Origin: Fictibacillus terranigra | GTDB taxonomy: Bacteria; Bacillota; Bacilli; Bacillales; Fictibacillaceae | NCBI RefSeq assembly: GCF_030412265.1 | Contig: NZ_JAUHLN010000001.1 | Location: 62,001 to 126,000 of the forward strand | DNA length: 64,000 nt | Direction of reading: 5' to 3' | In this document: positions 44,410-54,009 of the stretch, in pieces | Layout of the letters: each line of letters begins with the position of its first letter | Numbering within the stretch: the stretch's first letter is position 1 | Program-made: the position numbers and the translations under genes | The notes under the pieces: model-generated | What the model saw: the letters and a program-made list of their open reading frames with translations, nothing else | What the model was told of the DNA's origin: nothing | Databases searched by the model: none

Positions 44410-44447
44410 AAAAAGGCACTGGATATTAAATCTCCAGTGCTTTTACA
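44410..44447 (-). terminator. Terminator overlapping the lipL 3' end
   Basis: Minus-strand AAAAGCACTGGA-N8-TCCAGTGCCTTTTT; the last lipL codons and stop lie in the stem. Confidence 0.9.
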
Positions 44448-45259
44448 TTTCGTTCCCATACCCGCTGATAGTTGTAGTCATATATTTGAATCTCGTTAAC
44501 GGAAAGTGGAGATGAAACGAGATGACTGCTTTCTTCTTTTAATACATATAAGAGTCTTGTCATCAAGCCGGCGACGGTGAGCTCCAATCCTGCCAATTCA
44601 GATAAAGAAGCCATTACTTCAGGCTGTATGTCGGGATAGACGAATTTAGTAGGCTCACCCTGAAGGCCATGTTGATAAAAATCCCGGATGGCCTCGGCTC
44701 TTTCAGCACCGTTTCCGTTCACACATAAGTAGATCTGCACAGCTGCTCCATTGCGGATGCGCCGCTGCGAGATACCTGCAAACTTCTTCCCGCCTACACT
44801 CAGATCATAGCTTCCCGGGCAATACGACCCATGGATTTCCCGTGCTTCAAACATGACATCATAGGGGCTCAGCATTTTTTGTATGAGTTCGACCATCGTG
44901 TCATATCCCTTGTTGATTTCGATACTGCTTTCTTTTTCGGGAAGAATGATTGAAATATTCAATACTCCTTCATCAAGGACGACGGCTAGTCCGCCTGAAT
45001 TACGGACAATCACACGGTATCCCTTTGATTTTAAAACTTGTATCCCTTCATGCAGATGGGGAAGGCGGGTATCCTGGATGCCGAGGACAACGGTGTTGTG
45101 GTGCACCCATGTACGGACAGTGGGTGAAGATTCACCCGCCCCGATCGACGTACAGAGCGTATCATCCATCGCAAAAGACTGCAGGGCGTCAAAGGACGGA
45201 CCGAGACTGGACTGGTCGATGATCCGCCATTTTGGCTGAAATAACAATGAAGTGCCCAT
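44426..45259 (-). CDS. lipL: Octanoyl-[GcvH]:protein N-octanoyltransferase (LipL)
   Basis: 277 residues of the lipoate ligase/octanoyltransferase fold. [20 protein letters not shown] is the family motif, and [20 protein letters not shown] then ISQRR carries the catalytic cysteine. In B. subtilis LipL (YwfL) moves octanoyl from GcvH to the E2 subunits of 2-oxoacid dehydrogenases by amidotransfer. Starts 3 nt after the methyltransferase gene on the same strand, so the two are cotranscribed. Confidence 0.93.
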   Translation of the reverse strand: MGTSLLFQPKWRIIDQSSLGPSFDALQSFAMDDTLCTSIGAGESSPTVRTWVHHNTVVLGIQDTRLPHLHEGIQVLKSKGYRVIVRNSGGLAVVLDEGVLNISIILPEKESSIEINKGYDTMVELIQKMLSPYDVMFEAREIHGSYCPGSYDLSVGGKKFAGISQRRIRNGAAVQIYLCVNGNGAERAEAIRDFYQHGLQGEPTKFVYPDIQPEVMASLSELAGLELTVAGLMTRLLYVLKEESSHLVSSPLSVNEIQIYDYNYQRVWERNVKALEI

Positions 45260-45262
45260 CGT

Positions 45263-46063
45263 CTATCGCTTCTCCGCTTCAATGATGAAGGTTTTAGGAA
45301 TGCCATGGTCAAAATCACCAGGATGCGGTTCTTCTTTCAGCTGTTTAATAAACAATCCAGCAGTTCCGATCGCGGTTACGATTTCACCCAGTGTCCATTT
45401 GCGGATCTCCACTTGATAAGGTTTTCGTTCTTCTTCTGTGGCATATTGAAGTTCAGGAAGAAACTTCGAATACGATACATCTACCGTTTCAAGTGATGTG
45501 CTGAAATAGTCCCCGCTCACCTTGTGCTTTCTCGCTGCCTGGCTTTTGCCCTGGGACGTAATGAGCTTTGTGGAGACCGGATGGAAATCTTGCAGGACCA
45601 ATCTTCCGCCAGGTTTAAGCAAGCGATAAACCGTCGTGAAGAACGGCACAAGATCTGTAAAATAATGAAGGATCCCGTTTTCTGTTAGAACAAGATCATA
45701 ATCCCCTGAGAGTTCTTCTTCCGGAAGGTCGAGAACATCACACTTGATATAACGGAGCGGAACCCCGGCCTCATGAGCAAGCTCTTTTGCATAGCGTTCG
45801 TTCGGTTCAGAAAGATCAATGACGGTTGCATCTGCACCAAGCAGTGCCATCGCCACAGCCTTGCTGCCATGGGAGCCAAGAAGGTTGCAGGCCTTCTTCC
45901 CTTTTACATCGCCTATATAGGTTTCAAGCGGACTCAACCGCTTTACCGGATCTTTTTTTAGTTTAGCAGCGGCTTTCGCCGGTTCGCCAAATCGATGGGT
46001 CCAGGCTTCGTAAGACTTTTCGTTCCAAGCCTGACTGTTCTGGTTTTGTTGTGTGTGATCCAC
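45263..46063 (-). CDS. Class I SAM-dependent methyltransferase
   Basis: 266 residues. The SAM motif I region is KACNLLGSHGSKAVAMALLG, an LGSHG variant of the GxGxG loop; then VIDLSEPNERYAKEL (motif II), YDLVLTENGILHYF and LLKPGGRLVLQDFHP (motifs III/IV). Small-molecule type, substrate unknown. Start GTG at 46063, 7 nt after AGGAGGAT. Operon with lipL downstream. Confidence 0.88.
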   Translation of the reverse strand: MDHTQQNQNSQAWNEKSYEAWTHRFGEPAKAAAKLKKDPVKRLSPLETYIGDVKGKKACNLLGSHGSKAVAMALLGADATVIDLSEPNERYAKELAHEAGVPLRYIKCDVLDLPEEELSGDYDLVLTENGILHYFTDLVPFFTTVYRLLKPGGRLVLQDFHPVSTKLITSQGKSQAARKHKVSGDYFSTSLETVDVSYSKFLPELQYATEEERKPYQVEIRKWTLGEIVTAIGTAGLFIKQLKEEPHPGDFDHGIPKTFIIEAEKR

Positions 46064-46215
46064 GAGTCATCCTCCTGCTTCTTTCATTCCTTACTAGTAT
46101 AACGCAACAGGCAGCGGAGCTTCCATGCCGGAAAATTAATTGCAACTTTTTGGAATGTATTTACGTAAGTATAGGTATAGTGAATGGAAGAGATACGGAC
46201 AAAGGAGGAGATCGA

Positions 46216-46539
46216 TTGAATAAGAACATATCCAGAACCTTAAAGTGGGTTTCAGGAGGATTTGAAGCGCTGCTGGGCATACCATTTGTTGGAGGAACCA
46301 TCGTGGTTTCCTTTCTATGGACACCGCTCGCTCTTGCGCTTGCCCTCCATATCGCAACCCTCGTCTTTTCGGCGAAAGAAGGTAAAGCGAGACACGGGAG
46401 CGTTCTTGGCATCGTGACTTCCTGCATCGCGTGGATCCCGTTTGTCGGGATGATCATGCATATTATTTCCGCCATCCTGCTGCTGGTCGATGCCTACAGG
46501 CAGAAGGATACAGATAACAAGGTCGTAGATACGCAGTAA
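46216..46539 (+). CDS. Small integral membrane protein of unknown function
   Basis: 107 residues, three membrane helices (about 18-40, 44-62, 75-97); repeated GIPFVGG / WIPFVGM turns give it an internal similarity. Start TTG at 46216 with a strong AAAGGAGGAG; the longer frame from 46051 crosses the promoter region of the divergent methyltransferase gene. I do not recognise a named family. A terminator follows. Confidence 0.8.
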   Translation: MNKNISRTLKWVSGGFEALLGIPFVGGTIVVSFLWTPLALALALHIATLVFSAKEGKARHGSVLGIVTSCIAWIPFVGMIMHIISAILLLVDAYRQKDTDNKVVDTQ

Positions 46540-46542
46540 AAG

Positions 46543-46575
46543 AGAGGATGGCCCCGCGGGTCTCCTCTTTTTTTG
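46543..46575 (+). terminator. Terminator of the small membrane protein gene
   Basis: AGAGGA...TCCTCT stem with GC-rich inner part and seven T. Confidence 0.83.
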
Positions 46576-46656
46576 ATACCAAAAGAAAAAGAAAGCATGA
46601 CAGCGATTGAAGATATACAGCTGTCAAAACCGCTCGTTTTGTTTGTTGTATCATGG

Positions 46657-46684
46657 TTCAAAATTACGTAAAATAGGGTATACT
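46657..46684 (+). promoter_or_regulatory. SigA promoter of ywfO
   Basis: TTCAAA, 16-bp spacer, TATACT. It gives a leader of about 120 nt that contains a terminator-like hairpin. Confidence 0.6.
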
Positions 46685-46717
46685 TCACAATGAAACAAAT
46701 CATACAGCAAACATGAC

Positions 46718-46763
46718 AATCCTTCTGGCGAACATATGCATGAGAAGGGATTTTCTTTTTTTA
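46718..46763 (+). terminator. Terminator-like hairpin in the ywfO leader (possible attenuator)
   Basis: AATCC-TTCT pairs with AGAA-(G)-GGATT around a 17-nt loop, followed by TTCTTTTTTT, about 50 nt before ywfO and downstream of its predicted promoter. Confidence 0.5.
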
Positions 46764-46814
46764 GCAGAACTATAAACATAAACTAATTGCGGCTGAAGGA
46801 GCATTTACTAAGAT

Positions 46815-48101
46815 ATGGCGAAAGAAATGGGTCAGTTGAATGAAGAAAAGGTGTTTAAAGATCCTGTTCACCGTTACATTCATGTAAGGGACGAGCTGAT
46901 CTGGAAGCTGATAGGCACGCGTGAATTTCAGCGTCTTCGACGGATTCGCCAGCTGGGTACTACCTATTTGACGTTTCATGGAGCTGAACACAGCCGTTTC
47001 AGCCACTCTCTCGGTGTATACGAGATTACAAGACGGATCGTTGAAATATTTCAAAACAGGCCGCATTGGAACGAAGGCGAAAGGATGCTTGTTCTTTGTG
47101 CTGCACTGCTGCATGACATTGGACACGGGCCTTTTTCCCACTCCTTTGAAAAAGTGTTCGGAGTTGATCATGAAGACTTCACAAGGGATATCCTGTTAGG
47201 CGATACCGAAGTGAATAATGTCCTTCGCTTGCAGGGGGGGGATTTTCCCGGAAAAGTGGCCGAAGTCATTGAAAAGACCTACCATGACAAGCTGATCGTC
47301 AGCATGATTTCCAGCCAGATTGATGCCGACAGGATGGATTACCTTCTTCGCGACGCCTATTTTACAGGAGTAAGCTACGGGAATTTCGATCTGGAGCGGA
47401 TTCTTCGTGTCATGCGCCCGATGGAAGAGGGAGCGGTGATCAAGGCAAGCGGGATGCATGCTGTAGAAGACTATATTATGAGCCGATATCAGATGTATTG
47501 GCAGGTCTATTTCCATCCGGTCACAAGAAGTGCCGAAGTGATCTTGAGCAAAATTCTTCACCGGGCAAAGGACCTGTATCAGGAGGGCTATCCATTTAAG
47601 CATGACCTGACGCATTTCCGCTCACTGTTCGAGGGGAAAATCACCCTGGAAGACTACATAAAGCTTGATGAGGGAGTCATGCAGTATTACTTCCAAGTGT
47701 GGCTGGACGAAGAGGATAGTACGCTTCGTGACCTGTGCCGACGCTTTTTGGACAGGAAGCTCTTTAAATACTCGGAGATGGTTTCTGTTTCAGAAGTGCT
47801 CCGCCTTTCAGGATATTTTGAGGAAGCGGGCATCGATCCCAAATATTACCTCGTGGTTGACTCCTCTTCTGACCTGCCGTATGACTTTTACAGGCCGGGA
47901 GAGAAAGAGGAAAGGCTTCCTATCAATCTTTTAAAAGCCAATGGTGAAATTCGTGAACTTTCAGGAGAGTCAGATGTAGTAGAGGCGATTTCAGGGAAAA
48001 GAAGAACGGACCATAAACTCTATTATCCTGCTGAGCTGATCGAAAAGATAGATGACAATATGCTGAAAGAAAAGATAAAACAAATATTGAAAAGGGATTA
48101 A
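46815..48101 (+). CDS. ywfO: HD-domain dNTPase-like phosphohydrolase YwfO
   Basis: 428 residues. HD motifs in order: FHGAEHSRFSHSLGVYE (first H), ALLHDIGHGPFSHSFE (HD pair) and SQIDADRMDYLLRDAYFTG (last D). Related to structurally known Enterococcus enzymes that hydrolyse dNTPs. In B. subtilis ywfO is followed by ywgA, as here (27-nt gap). The ATG at 46815 lies 13 nt after AAGGAG, wider than ideal, so translation may be weak; a second ATG at 46827 is possible. Confidence 0.92.
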   Translation: MAKEMGQLNEEKVFKDPVHRYIHVRDELIWKLIGTREFQRLRRIRQLGTTYLTFHGAEHSRFSHSLGVYEITRRIVEIFQNRPHWNEGERMLVLCAALLHDIGHGPFSHSFEKVFGVDHEDFTRDILLGDTEVNNVLRLQGGDFPGKVAEVIEKTYHDKLIVSMISSQIDADRMDYLLRDAYFTGVSYGNFDLERILRVMRPMEEGAVIKASGMHAVEDYIMSRYQMYWQVYFHPVTRSAEVILSKILHRAKDLYQEGYPFKHDLTHFRSLFEGKITLEDYIKLDEGVMQYYFQVWLDEEDSTLRDLCRRFLDRKLFKYSEMVSVSEVLRLSGYFEEAGIDPKYYLVVDSSSDLPYDFYRPGEKEERLPINLLKANGEIRELSGESDVVEAISGKRRTDHKLYYPAELIEKIDDNMLKEKIKQILKRD

Positions 48102-48128
48102 CAGGTATCATTTTAAGGGGGAAATACT

Positions 48129-48635
48129 GTGTTTGATGATCATTTAAAGGTCATAACGGTCATTAAGGAGGCCGGGGAAGTCATCGGGCGAAAAAAGCTG
48201 CAGAAGATGATCTATATCGCCAAAAAGCTTAACTTCCCATTTCAGGAAAAATATGAATTCCATTTTTACGGCCCCTACTCGGAAGAATTAACACTGCGGG
48301 TCGAAGAATTGTGCAACCTGGGCTACGTGTACGAAACCAAAGAAAAAGTGAGCGGCTATTCCCAGTATCGCTATTCTCTTAATAAAGAAGGGGAGGAATT
48401 TTTGGCCAGCTATGGAAAGAACATTCCGAAGCTTGGAGAGTGCGTTCGATCGATGAATGAACAATCCTCACGATTCTTAGAACTCGTCTCTACGATCCTA
48501 TTCTTTTCACATTTGCCGGAAGACGAAGTTAAAGTCAAAATTCAGACCTTAAAGGCCAAACAAAAATATACCGAAGAAGAAATTCAGGAAGGCTATACAT
48601 TCATCAGCCAGCTTGAAAACTGTATCGTGAAGTAA
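48129..48635 (+). CDS. ywgA: YwgA-family protein
   Basis: 168 residues: a winged-helix-like N-terminal part (DDHLKVITVIKEAGEVIGRK, KLQKMIYIAKKLNFPF, FHFYGPYSEELT) and a helical C-terminus. The family has an antitoxin-like (Panacea/SocA-like) feel in its N-terminal KLQKMIYIAKK and YGPYSEEL motifs, but its function is not established. GTG start at 48129 after AAGGGGGAAAT. Cotranscribed with ywfO. Confidence 0.93.
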   Translation: MFDDHLKVITVIKEAGEVIGRKKLQKMIYIAKKLNFPFQEKYEFHFYGPYSEELTLRVEELCNLGYVYETKEKVSGYSQYRYSLNKEGEEFLASYGKNIPKLGECVRSMNEQSSRFLELVSTILFFSHLPEDEVKVKIQTLKAKQKYTEEEIQEGYTFISQLENCIVK

Positions 48636-48653
48636 GGTTGTTTATATTTTTTT

Positions 48654-48701
48654 AAAAGCTGATTTTGCCCCAAGATCACAAGGGCATAAATCAGCTTTTT
48701 T
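48654..48701 (+). terminator. Terminator of ywfO-ywgA
   Basis: AAAAGCTGATTTTGCCC-loop-GGGC...AAATCAGC then six T. The following gap (48702-49139) is AT-rich; I see no gene, riboswitch or convincing promoter in it. Confidence 0.9.
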
Positions 48702-49139
48702 GATGGGGGTAAAACAGGAAAATAGAACTGTGATCATTGTCACTGTCCTAATTTGGGGTGTGCGTCGATGACGAAATAACCAGTAGAATAGTTGAGGCTC
48801 ATCCCATTGAGTGAACTCCTGTACCCTTTTGCCTATTATGAAATTTTTAACAAATAGAACGATTATATCCTTTGATTGTTTAGTTATTGTAAATTTATAA
48901 AGAAGATTCCCACGGTTACTCACGAATCGAGGTATGTAAGAATACCCATTCTTTTACAAATACAAACGATTCATTTTTACAAAATTAGGAATTTTATGAT
49001 GACTTTCCCAATTTACATCCCTTATGATTGAGCTATCTTCCAAGGCTTTTGCATAGATACGGCAACCAAACCCAGAAAAGGAGGGGTGGATTAGATCGGT
49101 CCGGTTCAGCAGTGAAAATTGAGGGGAGGATGATGAACG

Positions 49140-52100
49140 ATGAAAGCAAAACATCTTCGCTTATTCAGTTTAGTGATGTGCTTGTGCTTACTGATTCCTT
49201 TAGTACTTCCGAAGGGTGCAGCGGTATCTGCAAAGGCGAGGCCGCACGTATCCATGAAAAAAGCAAGTGCGACGGGCGGCGCCAAAATCAGCAGCAAGCT
49301 GCAAAAGCAATTTGATGATAAGGACTTGGTTACGTTCCTCATCAGGTTCAAGGAACAGGCCGATACTGAAAAGGCGGCAAAAGAAGCTGCCCAAAAGGCC
49401 AAGCACAAGAAGCTCAGTGCATTTAAAACAGAATTGAATAAACGATCTGCCGTCGTTTCTGAGCTTCGCGCAACAGCGATGGCAGCACAAGCGGGCGTAA
49501 AGCAATACTTAACTCAGCAAAAAAAGGAAGGGAACGCAAAGGATATCCGTTCCTATTTTATCGTGAACGGCATGGCGGTCACAGCCACAAAGACCGTAAT
49601 GGAAAAAGTGGCGTCTTTTCCTGAAGTAGACAAGGTCCTCCCTAACGAAATCAGGCATATCCAGCCTGTCCAAGAAGCAAAAGGAAAGGCCATTCCCACG
49701 ATAGAAGCGGCTAAAGCCTCAAAAGAATCGGCAAAGGCTGCCAAAGAAACGAAGGCAGAACCAGCCTCTGTCGAGTGGAACATCGACCGAGTAAGTGCAC
49801 CGCAAGTCTGGAACATGGGCATCGATGGCTCAGGAACAGTTGTAGCCAATATCGATACCGGTGTTCAGTGGGATCATCCTGCTTTGAAAGAAAAATACCG
49901 TGGTTATAATGCATCCAACGGTTCTGTAAATCACGAATTCAACTGGTTCGATGCGACGGCAGGACGAGCCGCACCATACGATGATGATAATCACGGAACC
50001 CATACGATGGGTACCATGGTGGGCGGTGAACCGAATGGAAATAATCAGATCGGTGTAGCGCCAGGCGCCCAATGGATCGCTGTGAAGGCCTTTACTCCGA
50101 GTGGAGGAAGTGATGCTGACCTGCTGGAGGCAGGACAATGGATCATCGCCCCGACGGATGCCGCTGGAAATCCACACCCCGAAAAAGCGCCTGATGTAGT
50201 GAACAACTCTTGGGGCGGCGGACCTGGCATCGATGACTGGTACCGACAAATGGTACAAAACTGGCGTGCAGCCGAAATCTTCCCCGAATTTTCCGCAGGC
50301 AACACCACGTTAACGAATCCGGGCGGACCTGGCTCAGTCGCCAACCCGGCGAACTATCCTGAATCTTTTGCCACCGGAGCTACGGACATCAACAACAAAC
50401 TAGCCTCTTTTTCTTTGAGGGGACCGTCCCCGTATGGCGGCATTATGAAGCCCGAAATCTCAGCGCCAGGCGTTAACATCCGTTCATCCATTCCTGGAAA
50501 CAACTATGAGGGAGGATGGAATGGAACCTCGATGGCAGGGCCGCACGTTTCTGCGGTTGTCGCTCTCCTCCGCCAGGTCAATTCCTCTCTGACGGTGGAT
50601 CAGATCGAAACCATACTTAAAGAGACAGCGGCTCCTCTCACTGACACCGATTATCCTGAAAGCCCGAACAATGGTTATGGACATGGTCTGGTCAATGCAT
50701 TCGATGCTGTATCCTCGATTATCAGCGGCTTAGGAAAAGTGAAAGGGACAGTCATGAAAGAAGGAGAGGACTCGGAAGCCCCAACCTATACGCACGAAGC
50801 CCCTTCTGAAACGTATGCGGGAATGGACCTTCCGTTATCCATTACAGTCAAAGATAACGTGAGTGTTTCTTCTGTCACTCTTCAATATCAGAACAATGAA
50901 GGAAACTGGCAGTCTGCTGAAGCAGAACGCACGAGCGGAAACTATAGCGAAGGAACATATTCAGCGGTTCTGCCGGGCGATGCGGTTGCCGTGCCTTCGG
51001 TATCTTACCGCTGGAAAGTGGTTGATTTTGGCCAGAATGAAGTAACCACCGATTCGTACAGTGTGAATGTTCGTCCCGGGATCACCGCGGGTTACTCTAC
51101 CGATTTTGAAACCCAGCCTGTTGGATGGGCATCATGGGGAGATAAAAACTCATGGGAATGGGGAACGCCGACTTCAGGTCCAGGAAATGCGGCCTCAGGC
51201 ACAAAAGTGTATGGTACCAATCTTGACGGAAACTACGACAACAGTGCAAACATGGCCCTGAGGATGCCGCCTGTAGACTTGGGTGACGGCCCCGCCTATC
51301 TTCAGCTGAAGCATTGGTATGAAATCGAGAACAACTATGATTATGCGCAAATTTTTATTTCTGCTGATCAGCAGAATTGGGTAGAAAAAGCAAGATTCAC
51401 GAATAAGAGCAACGGATGGCTGGATGCGCAGGTTGATCTTTCTGCCTATGCAGACCAGAGAATCTATATCGTATTTAATTTAAAGACAGACGGAAGTGTG
51501 ACCAAACCGGGCTGGTATTTGGATGATGTGAAATTGTCAGCAACTCCGGCGGGAACTTCAAAAGCAGGTACTGCGCTTCAAGCCAAACCGGCAGGAGAAG
51601 TGAAGGATGCTGTGAAAAAAGCAGTGAATCCGGAAAAAATCCAGCCAGTGAACCAACTGGCGTTCAAGAAAACGGATGAGAGCAAAAAAGAAGCTGCTCC
51701 AAACGGCCTTCCGATCAATGCCGAGGTCAGCGTGCTGGAAACAGGGCGGTCCACGAAAACCAACCCTGCAAACGGAACCTACTCTCTGACACATGCAGCA
51801 GGAGACTATACGCTTGTTGCAGAATCATACGGATATCGTTCACAGCAGCAGAATGTTCACATCGAAGCAGAAGGTGAAACAGAAAAGAGCTTTATGCTGG
51901 AAGAGATTCCAAAAGGCATGATTTCCGGTACCGTAACCAATGAGCAAACCGGTGCTCCAATCAAGGATGCCATCGTTTATGTGGCAGAGGATGCTGCGGT
52001 CCAGCCAGTAAAAACGGATGAAAACGGCAACTACAGCCTAAATGTGTATGAAGGTACGTATACCGTCAAAGTGATGGCTTCCGGATACTACGGAAAAGAC

Positions 52101-53495
52101 ATGCAGGCTGTCGTCAAAGGAAATGAAACGACAGACAAGGATGCTGCACTTAAGCCATTTATATCCGCTCCGGGAGGCGAAATCGGCTATGATGACGGAA
52201 CTGCTGAAAATGCCCATGCCTTCTATGATGCTGGAAATGGATGGGCGGTTAAGATGTCCCTTCCGGCAGGAAAAGAGCAAGGCTTGGTAACGGGCGGAAT
52301 GTTCCGTTTCTGGGATACGGAATGGCCGGTTCCAGGTGGTACTGAAATCAAAGTGGCGGTTTACGATGCGAGCGGCCCGGATGGAGCACCAGGCAAGAAA
52401 CTCGCCGGTCCAATGGATGCTGCGGCTCTTCGAAATGGAGAATGGACGAAGGTCGATCTTTCAAGCTATGGCATTCAAGTATCAGGTGATTTCTATTTGG
52501 TCTATTTCCAGGTGAAACCGAATCCGAATGCACCGGGTCTCGCCACCGATGAAAACGGGACCAATGCAGGGCGAAGCTGGCAGTATGTCGGGGGTGCCTG
52601 GTCACCTTCACCAGCCGATGAAGGTAACTACATGATCCGCGCCTTGGTGGATTATGAAGTAACGGCTCCTGTTATTTTGTCTCCTGCAGATGGAAGCTTT
52701 ACAAATCAAGAGACGGTGACTGTGGAAGGCCAGACCGCCCCAAATATTAAAGTGCACGTCTTGAAAGACGGGGTGAAGGCAGCAGAAGCCACGGCTGACA
52801 AAGACGGGAAGTTTGCTGCTGATGTCACCCTGTCCAACGGTGATAATGTGCTGACCGCTAAGGCCGTCACCGACCGTGGAAGCACGGATGCATCGGTTCC
52901 TGTGAAAGTGACACTCGATCAGAAGAAGCCGAAGCTCGTTATCGATAGCCCGGCAGACGGATTGAAAACCAATAAAGAGACGGTCACCGTTAAAGGAAAA
53001 GTAACAGAAGATCACATTCAATCGGTGAAGGTGAACGGAGACGATGTCACAGTCAAAGCGGATGGCAGCTATTCCTACCGCATGATGCTCGAGTTAGGGG
53101 ACAATGTGATTAAAGTAGCCGCACGGGATAAGGCAGGCAATAGCGTATCCAAAAAAGTAACGGTATATGCCCAGTATGAGGATCTTGTCATTGAAAATCT
53201 CAAGCCGGACAGTGATAAAACCTTGAAGTCGGGCCAGACGGTCAAGATTGAATTTGACAGCTCGCAAGATCTGGAAGCTGCATTCGTTATCCATATGCCG
53301 CTCACGAATGCCAGAGCAGCTGAAACGGACGCGACAGAGCTTCCAATGAGAGAGACCTCGCCGGGGCATTATGAAGGCTATTATACAGCGACCTCCAACA
53401 TCAAAGTCAGAGGAGCCGCTGTGGAAGTCAAAGTGAAAGATGATTACGGCAACAGCACAAGTAAGACTGCAGAAGGAAAATTGAATATCAATTAA
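49140..53495 (+). CDS. bpr: Bacillopeptidase F-type secreted S8 serine protease
   Basis: 1451 residues. Signal peptide (about 1-31, ending VSA), I9-type propeptide (about 50-180), subtilase domain (about 210-535) with catalytic Asp in NIDTGVQWDHP, His in NHGTHTMGT and Ser in GTSMAGPH. Downstream: an Ig-like segment, a MAM/jelly-roll-like domain (YSTDFETQPVGWASWGDKNS), two carboxypeptidase-regulatory-like repeats (GMISGTVTNEQTGAPIKDA), another beta-sandwich and two glucodextranase-B-like repeats. Close in size to B. subtilis Bpr (1433). It is an extracellular protease that is shortened at the C-terminus on maturation. RBS GGGGAGG. Confidence 0.94.
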   Translation: MKAKHLRLFSLVMCLCLLIPLVLPKGAAVSAKARPHVSMKKASATGGAKISSKLQKQFDDKDLVTFLIRFKEQADTEKAAKEAAQKAKHKKLSAFKTELNKRSAVVSELRATAMAAQAGVKQYLTQQKKEGNAKDIRSYFIVNGMAVTATKTVMEKVASFPEVDKVLPNEIRHIQPVQEAKGKAIPTIEAAKASKESAKAAKETKAEPASVEWNIDRVSAPQVWNMGIDGSGTVVANIDTGVQWDHPALKEKYRGYNASNGSVNHEFNWFDATAGRAAPYDDDNHGTHTMGTMVGGEPNGNNQIGVAPGAQWIAVKAFTPSGGSDADLLEAGQWIIAPTDAAGNPHPEKAPDVVNNSWGGGPGIDDWYRQMVQNWRAAEIFPEFSAGNTTLTNPGGPGSVANPANYPESFATGATDINNKLASFSLRGPSPYGGIMKPEISAPGVNIRSSIPGNNYEGGWNGTSMAGPHVSAVVALLRQVNSSLTVDQIETILKETAAPLTDTDYPESPNNGYGHGLVNAFDAVSSIISGLGKVKGTVMKEGEDSEAPTYTHEAPSETYAGMDLPLSITVKDNVSVSSVTLQYQNNEGNWQSAEAERTSGNYSEGTYSAVLPGDAVAVPSVSYRWKVVDFGQNEVTTDSYSVNVRPGITAGYSTDFETQPVGWASWGDKNSWEWGTPTSGPGNAASGTKVYGTNLDGNYDNSANMALRMPPVDLGDGPAYLQLKHWYEIENNYDYAQIFISADQQNWVEKARFTNKSNGWLDAQVDLSAYADQRIYIVFNLKTDGSVTKPGWYLDDVKLSATPAGTSKAGTALQAKPAGEVKDAVKKAVNPEKIQPVNQLAFKKTDESKKEAAPNGLPINAEVSVLETGRSTKTNPANGTYSLTHAAGDYTLVAESYGYRSQQQNVHIEAEGETEKSFMLEEIPKGMISGTVTNEQTGAPIKDAIVYVAEDAAVQPVKTDENGNYSLNVYEGTYTVKVMASGYYGKDMQAVVKGNETTDKDAALKPFISAPGGEIGYDDGTAENAHAFYDAGNGWAVKMSLPAGKEQGLVTGGMFRFWDTEWPVPGGTEIKVAVYDASGPDGAPGKKLAGPMDAAALRNGEWTKVDLSSYGIQVSGDFYLVYFQVKPNPNAPGLATDENGTNAGRSWQYVGGAWSPSPADEGNYMIRALVDYEVTAPVILSPADGSFTNQETVTVEGQTAPNIKVHVLKDGVKAAEATADKDGKFAADVTLSNGDNVLTAKAVTDRGSTDASVPVKVTLDQKKPKLVIDSPADGLKTNKETVTVKGKVTEDHIQSVKVNGDDVTVKADGSYSYRMMLELGDNVIKVAARDKAGNSVSKKVTVYAQYEDLVIENLKPDSDKTLKSGQTVKIEFDSSQDLEAAFVIHMPLTNARAAETDATELPMRETSPGHYEGYYTATSNIKVRGAAVEVKVKDDYGNSTSKTAEGKLNIN

Positions 53496-53508
53496 TTAGA
53501 CCTACATG

Positions 53509-53537
53509 GAAGCCCTCGCTAATCGAGGGCTTCTTTA
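53509..53537 (+). terminator. Terminator of bpr
   Basis: GAAGCCCTCG-CTAAT-CGAGGGCTTC then TTTA. Confidence 0.87.
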
Positions 53538-53560
53538 TACTATCTTTTGCGTAAAGCTTG

Positions 53561-53888
53561 TCCGCCTCACCCACGGCATCAAAATGGGATGGTGCGAGGT
53601 TTAGCTCCTCTATTGCATGGGTAATCTGCAGCATGGCGATGATTCAGTGGGCGGATGAACGATTTGCCTACCGTTTGGCTCAAGGCCCAGCTCCAAAGAA
53701 AGCTCGGTTTGGCAGGGCTCACGCGAAGGCAGAGCGTGAAGGATGGTTCCGTCACCTGCTCTCCTGGGGAGTTGGCTGTATACTCCTTGGACTTAATCGG
53801 GGATGAAACCCGGACAGCAGCTTTGCTGAGGATCATCCGCCTATGGCCGGTCATTTTGGCAGCGGACTTTTTGATAAGTTTCAGTTAA
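53561..53888 (+). pseudogene. Frameshifted membrane protein relic
   Basis: One frame reads MIQWADERFAYRLAQGPAPK and RFGRAHAKAEREGWFRHLLS then WGVGCILLGLNR; a second frame takes over near 53805 with GDETRTAALLRIIRLWPVIL then AADFLISFS and a stop. Joined, they resemble the end of a small integral membrane protein with a cytoplasmic basic loop. No start codon with RBS. The family is unknown to me. Confidence 0.45.
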
Positions 53889-53908
53889 ACGGTTTGGCCG
53901 AAAAAACA

Positions 53909-53951
53909 AAAAAAGCAAGCGACCTTTTAATTAAAGGCCGGTTGCTTTTTT
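53909..53951. terminator. Bidirectional terminator
   Basis: AAAAAGCAAGCGACCTTT...AAAGGCCGGTTGCTTTTTT; it serves the purine permease gene on the minus strand. Confidence 0.85.
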
Positions 53952-53955
53952 ATTC

Positions 53956-54005
53956 GTGTTCAGCTCCAGCGCTTGTCGAACCTTAGCAGGGCGCTTGCCA
54001 CGTTT
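53956..54005 (-). repeat. Dispersed repeat, copy D (short form)
   Basis: On the minus strand GGCAAGCGCCCTGCTAAGGT then TCGACAAGCGCTGGAGCTGA. Between the permease stop and its terminator, the same position as copy B relative to hemQ. Confidence 0.6.
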
Positions 54006-54009
54006 CTGA

